Below, piece after piece: positions 45,152-54,972 of a DNA stretch of 64,000 nucleotides (position 1 is its first letter; every line of letters starts with the position of its first letter). A program made the translations under genes and the position numbers. The notes beneath the pieces are model-generated. The model was given only the letters and a program-made list of their open reading frames with translations, did no database searches and had not been told where the DNA came from. The DNA comes from Cognatundibacterium curvum (GTDB lineage Bacteria > Pseudomonadota > Gammaproteobacteria > Burkholderiales > Burkholderiaceae_D): the NCBI RefSeq assembly GCF_014284235.1, contig NZ_JACOGD010000004.1, positions 124,001 through 188,000 of the forward strand. The letters run 5' to 3'.

Positions 45152-45312
45152 GGTTTCTCCTGAAAATGTTCAATGGTTTAAATTCGTCAACTTATTCCTA
45201 GGGCTTACCCACCGCTATCTGCGCATTTCTGCCTATTGGTCTGATCTGGCCGGATACGGCACTTGGTTCAGACGGCCTTTGTCAGGCACACAATATTGAT
45301 AAAGCAAGAGGT

Positions 45313-45341
45313 AAAAAAAAACCGCCATCACTGGCGGTTTT
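45313..45341 (-). terminator. Rho-independent terminator, minus strand
   Basis: AAAACCGCC / GGCGGTTTT with a six-base loop. On the minus strand it is followed by nine T residues. It lies about 250 bases after the last gene of the cellulose operon and probably ends that transcript. Confidence 0.85.
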
Positions 45342-45357
45342 CTAGAATTCTGGTTGG

Positions 45358-45435
45358 GCTCTTTTTCTTTGTGCGCTTACCTTCTTCCTACCGCCTGTGG
45401 CTGGGAATAGCTAAAGTAAAAAAAGAAAAAGAAGT
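45358..45435. repeat. Inverted repeat with pyrimidine/purine arms
   Basis: The left arm GCTCTTTTTCTTTGTG and the right arm AAAAAAAGAAAAAGAAG are approximate complements about 45 bases apart. Similar CTTTTTCTTT...AAAGAAAAAG elements are common dispersed repeats in proteobacteria (general knowledge). This copy looks degenerate. Confidence 0.5.
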
Positions 45436-45589
45436 AGACGCGTTTCATACAAAATTTGTGTGCGTTTTGACCCGTTAATTATCTGCATTTATGCGGGCGA
45501 CATCGCAGTCTGCCACTTGCCAGCACAAATTCGAAAACTGATATTGCATCATATTTTAGCAAATGGCAAGCGTAAAACCCGCAGATTTT

Positions 45590-46000
45590 TTATTTTTTCC
45601 ATAAGGCCGGTGGCTCAGGCGGTATATCTGCATCGGGATATACATTCATGATTGGTGGCGGCGCTTCCTTGAGCTTGATTTGCGGTGCATGGCGCGCTAC
45701 CCAGGCACGCATCTCGTTGAGATTGGTCGCAATGTCAGCGCGCGCTGGCGCCAGTCTGACTGCGCGTTCCAGCAAGCCCAGTGCTTTTTCATAATCGCCC
45801 TGGGCCGACAAGGCGACTGCCTGATTATTGAGCGCCGACGCATCAAACGGATTCACCCTGGCAGCTTCAGCAAACTTTTTACTGGCCGCAGCTGCATCGC
45901 CCTGAGACAGTAACTGGCGGCCTTCGGTCTGCAAATCGGCGGCAAACAGCGTCGGACTCAGAATCAACAATATGCAAAGTAAGACACTACGGACTAACAT
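45590..46000 (-). CDS. Small periplasmic TPR protein at the end of the bcs operon
   Basis: A 136-residue protein with signal peptide (LVRSVLLCILLILSPTLFAA). It holds two to three TPR-like helical pairs, of which GQQLLSQGDAAAASKKFAEAARVNP-like and QGDYEKALGLLERAVRLAP are clear. A proline-rich tail ends DADIPPEPPALWKK. The start ATG lies one base after the bcsC stop (TGAGATG), with AGGGGA inside bcsC as ribosome binding site, so it is translated together with bcsC. I know no standard bcs gene of this form; it may assist BcsC or the export complex. Confidence 0.8.
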   Translation of the reverse strand: MLVRSVLLCILLILSPTLFAADLQTEGRQLLSQGDAAAASKKFAEAARVNPFDASALNNQAVALSAQGDYEKALGLLERAVRLAPARADIATNLNEMRAWVARHAPQIKLKEAPPPIMNVYPDADIPPEPPALWKK

Positions 46001-46001
46001 C

Positions 46002-49000
46002 TCAATTCCCCTGATAATAGGTTTTCGGCACGACGGGCGGGAAAGCAACTTGCGTCTTTCTTGGCTCAAAGGTGTAGCGCAAATAAACAATACCGGCAGC
46101 ATCGGTGAAATCACCCGAATTATCCACTGAGAACCGCCCCCCCACAGAGAAGCGCGGCGTCAGCAAATATTCCAGACCACCAGCCAGCTTATACTGCAAA
46201 CCAGTATGACTTTGACCGGCGTAGTTAGTCGTTATATTCAGCAAAGGATTCGCTGCTGCAAACAACTCCAGACCAGCCTGATCAGCCGCTATCAACGGAT
46301 AAACCAAAGTGCTGTCTTCACGGAAGTGCTGAATACCAATCGCAGCGCCGAGCTGATAAGCAAGGCGGCCGTTACGTCCACTCCACTCCACTGGCAAATT
46401 CACTGCCAGATACGATTGCGGACTGAAGTAACCGCCATGACCGTAAGTGAAATAACGCAAATTCTTTTTATAGAACATGGTGTTCATACCGACGCCGGCT
46501 GTCACCACATTCTCCTTGGTTTTATACACACGCCAGTAAGCACCGCCACCAAAATCAAAACCTGTGTTCTTCACCACCTGTGTGCCTTGCAGGCTATATG
46601 CGCCCAAACCGCCATAGAGCCCACCGTCTTCCATGTCATAGGAAAGGTCGATGCGCGCACCATTTTTCGTTACACCGCCCCAGCTCAGACCAAACAGACT
46701 GTCTTTAGCACCTGCATACGACAAATAACTATCGGTCACCGAGCGGCGCGATAACTCCAGACTCAGGTTCAGGCCGTCAACAGCGGTACTCCATTTAACA
46801 CCACCGACCACATTCCGGATCGGGAAGTTGATTGGGCTGGAGCCCACATCCAGTTTTAAGCCAGCCTCCGCCAGGTCATAACTGAGATTCAATGCAACAC
46901 CTTTAGCAACTTGTTCTATCGAGCTGGCACTGGACAGTCCCTGTTCCCGTGCAACCGCGGTAAACGGCGTTTTTGAGAACTTAGCACGCTCATTCAGTAT
47001 CGCATTCTTAGCAAACTGCCCTGCGACGTTTGTGTCGTTAAGCTGCAAAGTACCGGCATCAATCACGACAGGAATAATTTTCAATCCAAACTGGCCATAA
47101 CCGAGCGTGGACAACTTTGCCTCTATCGGCATTTCCACATCTTTTAACTGCGACAAGCCGCTCTGACCGCTGCGTGCACGCGCGGACAAACCGATCGTGA
47201 CTTCAGAACGGTTTAAGTCATTCAACGATTCAATTTCACGTATCAACGCCGCTTCTTCCGGACTCACATCCTGTAAGTCTTTGGCGGCTTTACGCTTGGT
47301 ATTCGTTGCCGGCAACTGACTACCGGTATTCAGGCTCTGGGGATTCGTAGCAGCGTAAGTAGTCGAACCCGCCGAGGTATAAGCCTTAACTGGCGCAGCC
47401 ACAGCAGCCTGGGACGTTGTAACGCTGCCAGCACTGCTGCCGCTGATACCGCTAACGACTGGGCTGACCACCGCGGGCTGGGCGGAGACGCGCGCCAGCG
47501 CCGGTGTTGGCGCAGCACCCGCTGCACTGAGCGGACTGGCTGGAGCAACTACAGCATTGGAGACTGGGCTACTGCTCGCAGGTGCTGACTGGGTCTGGGG
47601 CTTGCTAATGCTGCTGGCAGCACCAGGATTCAGACCGGGTAAGGCGTGCTGCGGTCCTAATTGTGGCACTTCACGCAATACCGGTCCTGGTACTGGCTTA
47701 GCCACCGGCGTTTGCGTCGGCAACTGTCCCTCTTTAGCGGCGAAAGGATTGACCTTGAAATCGGTCACGGCAACAGCCGGTGCTATGGTTTCTACCAGGC
47801 GTAAGCCGTCCGCGCCCTTACCGGACAGCGGACGCTGCGCCTGCTCCAGCGCCAGCGCTTTTTTGAAGTAGCCGAGTGCCTTACCGTTCTGTCCTTTAGC
47901 CCTCGCGACATTACCTGCCAAGGCGATATAACGCGGATTATCCGGCTGTAAGCGCATCAGGCGATCCAGATGTTGTTCCGCACCGTTAAAGTCTTTGATG
48001 TTAATAGCAGCGAACACCAGTCCCTGCAATACTTCTGGATTGTCCGGTTCAGTTTCCAATACCTTGCTGTACAAGTCTTTGGCCTGCTCCAGATCACCGG
48101 CCGATGAGTAAATACGTGCCAGTGTCAGCAACAGCACATTATCTTCCGGCGTTTCTATCAGCATGGGCTGGATATAGGTGTAAGCAGCGGCGAAATCACC
48201 TGCTTCGCGCGCGCGTTCGGAGTAGCGCATGGCAAGTGCTTTTTGCAACTGGCGGAAAGACAGTATCTCGTCTTCGCTCAGTTTAGGCATGGCAGCGACT
48301 TTACGCATAACCGCTTCCAGCTCGGCTTCCTGATTGGACTGCATCAGGGTGCTGGCATACTGCAGTAACAAGCCAGCTGTCGGTTGCTTCGTGTTTTGCA
48401 CCAGTTGCCGTATCATGGAAAAACCACGTTCGCGGTCACCCAGCTTGATATACAGCGAAGCAACCGTGCCGACAAATTCAGGATCGTTGGCGGCCGTACT
48501 GTCGACCGCCGCCAGAATTTCCTTCACCTCGGCCGTTCTGCCTTTTTTATTGAGAATATCGATACGGTCCAGCTGCACCTTCAGCCACAGCCGCTTCTGC
48601 AAGGTAAACATTTCCGTCTTGCGTGAATTGGCTGGCACGCGCTCCAGTGTCATCATGCCTTCCCACCACAGCCCCTGCATTTCACTCAGTAAGGCGCTGA
48701 CGTACAGGGCTTCCGGATCGGGTTTCTCCACATTAGTCAGTGCATCGAGCAAAGCACGTGCCTGTCCAGGCATATTGCGCTTCTGATACAGCTTAGCCAG
48801 ACTCATACGCAGCCAGGCATCTTCGGGCTTGATCAGAATTGCATCTTCGAGTGCACTTTGCGCCGTCGCAAAATCACCTGCAGCTTCCGCTTTTTTCGCT
48901 TTTTCTGACAACTCTTCGGCTTTAGAATTCGCCAAAATTGCGAGCTGACGTGGCAGCATATATGGACTCAGTGCCTCCATGTCCTTCACGCGTTTTTGCA

Positions 49001-50330
49001 AAGAGTAGAGACCAACCAGACCATCGAGCGCGCGCATATTGGTCTTATCTTCGTTAAAGACCCGCTTGAAATTCTCTTCCGCGCCTGCCATGTCATTTTC
49101 AGCCTGCAAGGCATCAGCCAGCTGCAAAATACCGGAGGGTTCTTTGTTGTCGAGCGCGATCGCCTGCCGCAACAGGGCTATCCCTTTTTTACTGTCGCCA
49201 TCTTCGAAAGTATTGCGAGCATCCTCTATGAGGGCCCAGTAATGGACGCCATCATAGGCTTTTTTCCAGTTTAATTTTTCTTTAGCTGAAGACAGCTGCA
49301 TGGCTTTTAGCAGATACTTTCTGGACTCAATAAACTCTTCCTGACGCATCTTGACAAAACCCATGCCGGCGTAGCCAACCGGGTCTTTAGGATGCGACTT
49401 CAGGATGGACTGGAATTCTTTTTCTGCGGTCGCCACATCATTGTCGTCCAGTGCTTTGAAGCCTATGGTCTGCCCCTTGATCACAGGGTTTTCTATTCTT
49501 GGCTTAGCCGGACGCCGCTCTTCACGTACTTCTGCCTTGGCCTGACGGCTCATGTTATCGAGCTTATCCTGTATGGTTTTATCGTCAGGATATTTGTCGA
49601 GATAATGACGGAAGTAACGCGCATTGCTGGTCTTCAGCCCCATCCAGCTCAGGGCTTGTCGCCATGAGTCTCTTGCTGCTTTTGCCACATCCGGCTTTGC
49701 AGTCAGTTGCTCCAACTGTACCATACCCTCGGTTCGGGTCGCCTCGCGGTAAGTCAGCACCTGCGCATAAGCCAGTGCATAACGGGTGTTACCTGGCTGT
49801 TCTTTCGCCAGTTTTTCAAGTCCACGCTTAGCTTCAGCATAGCCTTTTAAGGTGCCTGCCAAAGTCTGGTAATACTCAGAAGCCGCATCGCCCTTGAGTT
49901 TGGACGGGTCACCCAGCAAGCGGTAGCTTTCGACCGCCGCCTCTGCATCACCCTGCTTGGCCAGACGACGTGCATCGTCGATCTGAGTGCGCGCGCCGGA
50001 AGCGCCCATTCGTATCGCATCTTCCAAAGTACGTATCTGCGCTGCACTCGCATTGACTTCACGTAGTTTGTTCAGATGTTGCTTAGCCTGATCAGCATTC
50101 CCGCGTCTTGCTTCATACGCGCCGACCGCGACCAGAGCATGAGGACTGGAGGGATCAATTTTGAGCAGCTTACGCCAGGCATCCATTGCATTATCTTCTT
50201 TGCCGCGTTGCTCCCAGAACTGTGCTGTTTCTATGAGTTTTTCATGCAAAGGGGAATTGGCAAAAGCGGGGATGTAGCAACCCTGGATCGCAAACAGCGC
50301 GAGTACCACCGCTTTTTTTTTCAAAACCAT
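46002..50330 (-). CDS. bcsC: Cellulose export outer-membrane protein BcsC
   Basis: A 1442-residue protein that carries the glucan through periplasm and outer membrane. Signal peptide at 1-25. Residues about 28-835 form a long series of TPR-type helical pairs (for example NAMDAWRKLLKIDPSSPHAL and DLEQAKDLYSKVLETEPDNP). Residues about 870-1010 are a low-complexity linker of Ala, Ser, Pro and Val. Residues about 1040-1442 are the BcsC C-terminal beta-barrel domain, ending in YLRYTFEPRKTQVAFPP. It follows bcsAB by about 110 bases. Length is somewhat above the E. coli protein because of the linker. Confidence 0.95.
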   Translation of the reverse strand: MVLKKKAVVLALFAIQGCYIPAFANSPLHEKLIETAQFWEQRGKEDNAMDAWRKLLKIDPSSPHALVAVGAYEARRGNADQAKQHLNKLREVNASAAQIRTLEDAIRMGASGARTQIDDARRLAKQGDAEAAVESYRLLGDPSKLKGDAASEYYQTLAGTLKGYAEAKRGLEKLAKEQPGNTRYALAYAQVLTYREATRTEGMVQLEQLTAKPDVAKAARDSWRQALSWMGLKTSNARYFRHYLDKYPDDKTIQDKLDNMSRQAKAEVREERRPAKPRIENPVIKGQTIGFKALDDNDVATAEKEFQSILKSHPKDPVGYAGMGFVKMRQEEFIESRKYLLKAMQLSSAKEKLNWKKAYDGVHYWALIEDARNTFEDGDSKKGIALLRQAIALDNKEPSGILQLADALQAENDMAGAEENFKRVFNEDKTNMRALDGLVGLYSLQKRVKDMEALSPYMLPRQLAILANSKAEELSEKAKKAEAAGDFATAQSALEDAILIKPEDAWLRMSLAKLYQKRNMPGQARALLDALTNVEKPDPEALYVSALLSEMQGLWWEGMMTLERVPANSRKTEMFTLQKRLWLKVQLDRIDILNKKGRTAEVKEILAAVDSTAANDPEFVGTVASLYIKLGDRERGFSMIRQLVQNTKQPTAGLLLQYASTLMQSNQEAELEAVMRKVAAMPKLSEDEILSFRQLQKALAMRYSERAREAGDFAAAYTYIQPMLIETPEDNVLLLTLARIYSSAGDLEQAKDLYSKVLETEPDNPEVLQGLVFAAINIKDFNGAEQHLDRLMRLQPDNPRYIALAGNVARAKGQNGKALGYFKKALALEQAQRPLSGKGADGLRLVETIAPAVAVTDFKVNPFAAKEGQLPTQTPVAKPVPGPVLREVPQLGPQHALPGLNPGAASSISKPQTQSAPASSSPVSNAVVAPASPLSAAGAAPTPALARVSAQPAVVSPVVSGISGSSAGSVTTSQAAVAAPVKAYTSAGSTTYAATNPQSLNTGSQLPATNTKRKAAKDLQDVSPEEAALIREIESLNDLNRSEVTIGLSARARSGQSGLSQLKDVEMPIEAKLSTLGYGQFGLKIIPVVIDAGTLQLNDTNVAGQFAKNAILNERAKFSKTPFTAVAREQGLSSASSIEQVAKGVALNLSYDLAEAGLKLDVGSSPINFPIRNVVGGVKWSTAVDGLNLSLELSRRSVTDSYLSYAGAKDSLFGLSWGGVTKNGARIDLSYDMEDGGLYGGLGAYSLQGTQVVKNTGFDFGGGAYWRVYKTKENVVTAGVGMNTMFYKKNLRYFTYGHGGYFSPQSYLAVNLPVEWSGRNGRLAYQLGAAIGIQHFREDSTLVYPLIAADQAGLELFAAANPLLNITTNYAGQSHTGLQYKLAGGLEYLLTPRFSVGGRFSVDNSGDFTDAAGIVYLRYTFEPRKTQVAFPPVVPKTYYQGN

Positions 50331-50439
50331 GCAATTCCCCTATTCCTAATTTATCTATCATTTATGCCTGATATGGCATCGAGGCCATACGACGCAGATT
50401 GCGCAGCATGGCCTGATTTACCCGCCTAGTTTGCCTTAA

Positions 50440-53400
50440 TTATTCGTCGCTGCTATCGCGCAAACGCGTCGCTGCTTTGCGCTTCAAAAAGCGGAATAAC
50501 AATGTCGCTGCGATCAATGATGCCAGCATCAGGAACAGTATCAACAACACCGGCTGACCGGACAGGGTCCATTTTATCCAGGTCCACAGCGGCAGGTTAC
50601 CTGCGTAATACGTATCGCCAAGCAGGAAACTCGCCACACGATCCCCCTTTAACAACACCAGATCACCCTGATACTTACTCTTCACATCGGCTTTGTTCAA
50701 TCCTTCCGTCAGATCCAGCAAACTGCGCCCATCACCGGCAGTCAGAACGATAACATTCCGACCGCTGGATAAAGGTGACTGAAACTGCATCATCGCCCCA
50801 AAGTTATTTCCGGTGGCTGCCAGCATTTCGCCTGAGCGGCGTTCAATATCATCCAGATCCTTACCATTCCAACGTGCCAGTACACGTAAAAATCCTGTTG
50901 GTAATTGCAAGCGATTACCAGTTTCGTCCATGGTCAACGGCATGTATTTCGCCCACTGCTTCAACAAAGGCTGATTACCCGCTGTTGCAATCACCAGCAA
51001 TTCTTTATTGCTGTGTTTTTCTACGTCGCCCCCCCGTATCAGACTAGCATTGGTAACAGGATACCCTGTCGATTCGCCCATACGTCCCATAAGGTTTAAA
51101 AATACTTCCATCTCGGGAATTGTCGACCGATCCGGCATGATGATTGCCGTTTCAGACAAATCAGCAAATCGTGTGTAAGGGAAACCAGCATTCGCGACAT
51201 AGGCCAGATTTGGGAAGGTTGCGTAATGCGGCATGTGCGAAAAATCAATCGTCGAATCCGGATCAATGGCCGAACGCACATTATCCAGATAAACGTCCTT
51301 ACATGCACCCTGCTTTGGATAGTCATAAAAGAAGTGGAATTTCAATTGGTTTTCAGCACCAATACGGAAAATAGGCAACTGCACTTCTTCTTGCGCAAAA
51401 CGATGTCCGTCTTTAAAGAACAGCATCACGGATTCTTTGATCTTGCCTTTTTCAATTTCGGCACCGGATAAAGACAATGCGCCAACAAAATCTTCGTTGA
51501 TGCCAATATTGAGCGTGGATTTATCTACATTAGGGCGTGGTGTAAAACGGTAGCGCAAATCAATGGGCACTCCTTCTTTTTGCCAGGTAAACAAATCAGG
51601 AGCGACTCGTATATTCACACGAATCAAATCCGGCGCCATCCCACTGACTTGGAGATTTTCGTTCGGCACCAATTCGCCGAACTTGACAGGTCTGTGAGTA
51701 GGCAGCCACTTAGGTGCGTCATAGGCAAGGCGTGGATTAGGCTCTTTCAGATTTTTAATCACAGCAGATGGCCCGGACATCGCTATCTGCCCCAGCGTCA
51801 ACGCCTGGACCGCTGTTTTCAATTCAGCTGCGTCACGTCCCATGACCAGCAGTAGCTTCGTTTTCGGACTAACCGGATTCGGTACCACCATCAGGGTAGG
51901 GCCATTAATTGCAGGCAACTGGAGCCCGGCCGGCGCTTCTTTCGCAGTCGCGAAAACGATGGCATTGCCTTTTGGCAAACCGCTCGCTGCAATCGGAAAA
52001 CGTGAACCACGGTAAGACGCCAGGTGCCCAAACCACGAAGCAACGGTACCTGCATTTTTCAGTACATCGAGTGACGGAGATGCAGGTAACACAAAGGGTA
52101 ACTCCAACAGTTTTGAGTCTCGCTTGTCGAAGAAAGGAGCTGGCAACAGAGCCAAATCATTGGCCAGTTCGATCGGACTGACAGTCAGCTCCAGATAGGT
52201 CGTATTGCTCAGGCGGGCCCACAAACTCGAGTGAAACGGGTCTTCGCAATCACGTGTGTAGTGGCCGATCAGTTTGAAACTCAGTTGATTGAAGTCTGCA
52301 AAATAACGTGGATCAATACTGTCTTCACGAACAATACCTTTACTGGTCTCTCTCGGCAGCGGAACCACGCTGACCAGTTCATTGTTGACCAACACTTTGA
52401 TATGAGACAGCTCAGGCAGCAACGCTGGTGAGTAGGCAATACCGTAACGCACTTTCGCTGAAGTGATGACCTCGTCACTGCGCACAGTAAATGGGAATGA
52501 GCGCTCACCTTCTACGCCGCGCAATTCGATACCGTTTTCCTGCCCCATTTGCTTGAGGCTGAGGTTGTAGACTTTTTGTCCTGACGCAGCCTGTGGCGTA
52601 GTGGACTCAGCCGCTGGCTTTTCTATTTCCTCCGTTGCCGCCTCAGACATTTTAGATTTTTTAGTTTTGGCAGCAGCATCATCCGTTACGGAGAATGACA
52701 AGCCTAAAGCGATCGCAATGGCCAGCGTTGATTTCGCGGTACGTTTCCAAGGCATTTTCATTTTCGATCTCTTCTCTTTATTCGTTGCATTAGTAGTTGA
52801 TGTGTCCATATCGCTTGTATCTTTGCTCAAATATTGTCTGATGCTGGCACCGAATCGTACAAACCCGCTCACACTATGCATGGCAATCTCTTTCAGTCCA
52901 TTGAGAGGATGATCCACGTCACGCTCATTGGACCAGTTTAGCCAAACGTCGGCACGACCTATGGTGCAACTGATCAGTTCCATCTGCTGCTTCATGTCCA
53001 GTTCGAGGAACTGCACGCTGAGCAAACCTTTTTTGGAAAAAATCACTTTAGCCGGAAATACCGATTCACCATTGGTTCCATATAGCGAGACCATCAATCC
53101 GGCTTCTTTTTCCATCAAAAACGCTTCAGGTACCCGGAAAGACATACCGCCCATGGAAAAATCTTCGGTCTGACAAACCAGTGAGTGTCCAGTTGGCAGC
53201 CGCAGGCTGGCATTGAGGACAGCACGTACACGATGGGTACGGCGCACCTGCTTGGTTTCGGTCGCCACAGCCAGTGTCGCGCCCAATATCACAAGGTTAT
53301 AGATAGTCCACAGCATATTCAGGATCACTGTGTCTAATTCGAAGGTATTCCACCACAAGGCACGGCCTATGCCGATCAGGAACCCCAGAATATTCAATCC

Positions 53401-54972
53401 CAGCATGACCAGATATGGTTTAGAGATGACCCAGTCAAAATGTTCCTTTTCAACCAGCCCCCCCTTAGCCGTCACGTTAAATTTACCGAGTTTGGGATTG
53501 ATCAGCGCGACCAGAGTTGGGCGGAAAATATACCAGGCCAGCGTGGCTTCATACACTTCAGCCCAGAATGAATGACGATGCGCACCTTGTATCCGCGAAT
53601 TCGTCAGATTCGCATGTAGCAGATGCGGTAAAGAATAAGCTGCAATCGTCAGTGCAGAGGCTTTAATAATATGGACTTCGAAAAACAGATAGGAAATTGG
53701 CGCCAGCAAAAACACCATACGTGGCAAACCATAGAAAAAATGCAGCATTGCATTGCTATAACAAAGCCGCTGCCCAAAGGATAAACCCTTGCCTAGCAAT
53801 GGATTGTCGACCCGGAATATCTGTGCCATACCGCGTGCCCAGCGGATACGCTGACCAACGTGCGCAGACAAACTTTCAGTTGCCAGGCCGGCTGCCTGCG
53901 GTAAAGCCAGATAGGCCGTGTTATAGCCTAAACGCTGCATCTTCAGGGCGGTGTGCGCATCCTCAGTCACAGTCTCAACGGCAATTCCACCGACTTCTTC
54001 CAGACAAGTACGGCGCAAAATGGCACAGGAACCACAGAAAAAAGTGGCATTCCAAAGGTCATTCCCATCCTGAATCAGGCCATAAAACAACTCACCTTCA
54101 TTCGGAACATTACGGAAAGTCTGCAGATTACGTTCAAATGGATCGGGCGATAAAAAATGGTGGGGGGTCTGAACCATGGCCAACTTTGGATCAACCAGAA
54201 ACCAGCCCATGGTGTACTGCAAAAAGGAACGGGTCGGCATGTGATCGCAATCAAAAATGGCGACAAACTCTCCATTTGTTCGCTTCAGCGCGGCATTAAT
54301 ATTGCCAGCTTTAGCGTGATTGTTATCTGCTCGTGTGAAGCATTGCACACCGATCGATGCGGCAAATTCTGCAAACTCTGGACGACGACCATCGTCCAGA
54401 ATGATGATATTGAGCTTATCTTTGGGCCAATCGATGCCCATCGCAGCCATCACCGTGGGCTTTACCACGCTTAAGTCTTCGTTATAGCTTGGGATAAACA
54501 GATCAACGGTAGGCCAGCTGGAAGTATCTGCGGGCAGTATCACTGGCTTACGCTTCAGTGGCCAGGCAGTTTGCAGATAGCCCAGCAATAAAACCAGCCA
54601 GGCATAGACCTCGGCCATGATCAGTACCAGTGCAAAAAACAAATCGATAAGGTTTTCTGTGTCAATGGTGTAAGCAATCCGCCAGTAGATGTAACGACTG
54701 GTTGCACTCACCGAAAACATCACCATAATCAGCGAAATCAGAGTACCGGTGTAACGGCGCAGATACATCGCGGCCAAAAAAACAACGGTAGAAAACAGTA
54801 TCTGCAAAGGCAGATCCATAGGAACACTGATTGCAGTCCAATATAGTAAAGCAGCGAAGATCAGTGCCACAATACGCGGGCCTTTCGCCTCCCATCCGTT
54901 CCAGTTCACCATAGCGCGGCCAAACTCATTGAGACGGCCATACATGTAACGGGAATTCAATATTGAGCGCAT
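50440..54972 (-). CDS. bcsAB: Fused cellulose synthase catalytic subunit and BcsB (BcsA-BcsB)
   Basis: A 1510-residue single chain. Residues about 30-140 are membrane helices. The GT2 domain has LDDG (192-195), DCD (241-243), TED (336-338) and QRIRW (374-378). More helices follow to about 570, then a PilZ domain with RRTHR (577-581) and DFSMGG (604-609), the c-di-GMP site. After a hydrophilic linker, a hydrophobic stretch near 750-765 resembles the old BcsB signal peptide and crosses the membrane. The BcsB part then runs to a C-terminal helix (about 1478-1500). The start ATG overlaps the bcsQ stop (TAATG). It polymerises UDP-glucose to cellulose at the inner membrane. Fusion is known from Komagataeibacter AcsAB. 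Confidence 0.95.
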   Translation of the reverse strand: MRSILNSRYMYGRLNEFGRAMVNWNGWEAKGPRIVALIFAALLYWTAISVPMDLPLQILFSTVVFLAAMYLRRYTGTLISLIMVMFSVSATSRYIYWRIAYTIDTENLIDLFFALVLIMAEVYAWLVLLLGYLQTAWPLKRKPVILPADTSSWPTVDLFIPSYNEDLSVVKPTVMAAMGIDWPKDKLNIIILDDGRRPEFAEFAASIGVQCFTRADNNHAKAGNINAALKRTNGEFVAIFDCDHMPTRSFLQYTMGWFLVDPKLAMVQTPHHFLSPDPFERNLQTFRNVPNEGELFYGLIQDGNDLWNATFFCGSCAILRRTCLEEVGGIAVETVTEDAHTALKMQRLGYNTAYLALPQAAGLATESLSAHVGQRIRWARGMAQIFRVDNPLLGKGLSFGQRLCYSNAMLHFFYGLPRMVFLLAPISYLFFEVHIIKASALTIAAYSLPHLLHANLTNSRIQGAHRHSFWAEVYEATLAWYIFRPTLVALINPKLGKFNVTAKGGLVEKEHFDWVISKPYLVMLGLNILGFLIGIGRALWWNTFELDTVILNMLWTIYNLVILGATLAVATETKQVRRTHRVRAVLNASLRLPTGHSLVCQTEDFSMGGMSFRVPEAFLMEKEAGLMVSLYGTNGESVFPAKVIFSKKGLLSVQFLELDMKQQMELISCTIGRADVWLNWSNERDVDHPLNGLKEIAMHSVSGFVRFGASIRQYLSKDTSDMDTSTTNATNKEKRSKMKMPWKRTAKSTLAIAIALGLSFSVTDDAAAKTKKSKMSEAATEEIEKPAAESTTPQAASGQKVYNLSLKQMGQENGIELRGVEGERSFPFTVRSDEVITSAKVRYGIAYSPALLPELSHIKVLVNNELVSVVPLPRETSKGIVREDSIDPRYFADFNQLSFKLIGHYTRDCEDPFHSSLWARLSNTTYLELTVSPIELANDLALLPAPFFDKRDSKLLELPFVLPASPSLDVLKNAGTVASWFGHLASYRGSRFPIAASGLPKGNAIVFATAKEAPAGLQLPAINGPTLMVVPNPVSPKTKLLLVMGRDAAELKTAVQALTLGQIAMSGPSAVIKNLKEPNPRLAYDAPKWLPTHRPVKFGELVPNENLQVSGMAPDLIRVNIRVAPDLFTWQKEGVPIDLRYRFTPRPNVDKSTLNIGINEDFVGALSLSGAEIEKGKIKESVMLFFKDGHRFAQEEVQLPIFRIGAENQLKFHFFYDYPKQGACKDVYLDNVRSAIDPDSTIDFSHMPHYATFPNLAYVANAGFPYTRFADLSETAIIMPDRSTIPEMEVFLNLMGRMGESTGYPVTNASLIRGGDVEKHSNKELLVIATAGNQPLLKQWAKYMPLTMDETGNRLQLPTGFLRVLARWNGKDLDDIERRSGEMLAATGNNFGAMMQFQSPLSSGRNVIVLTAGDGRSLLDLTEGLNKADVKSKYQGDLVLLKGDRVASFLLGDTYYAGNLPLWTWIKWTLSGQPVLLILFLMLASLIAATLLFRFLKRKAATRLRDSSDE

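Larger units (their letters stand above)
45152..45589. other. Non-coding region between aroG and the end of the cellulose operon
   Basis: About 440 bases. They hold the aroG promoter, the minus-strand terminator at 45313-45341 and the purine/pyrimidine inverted repeat at 45358-45435. No gene is supported. Confidence 0.6.
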
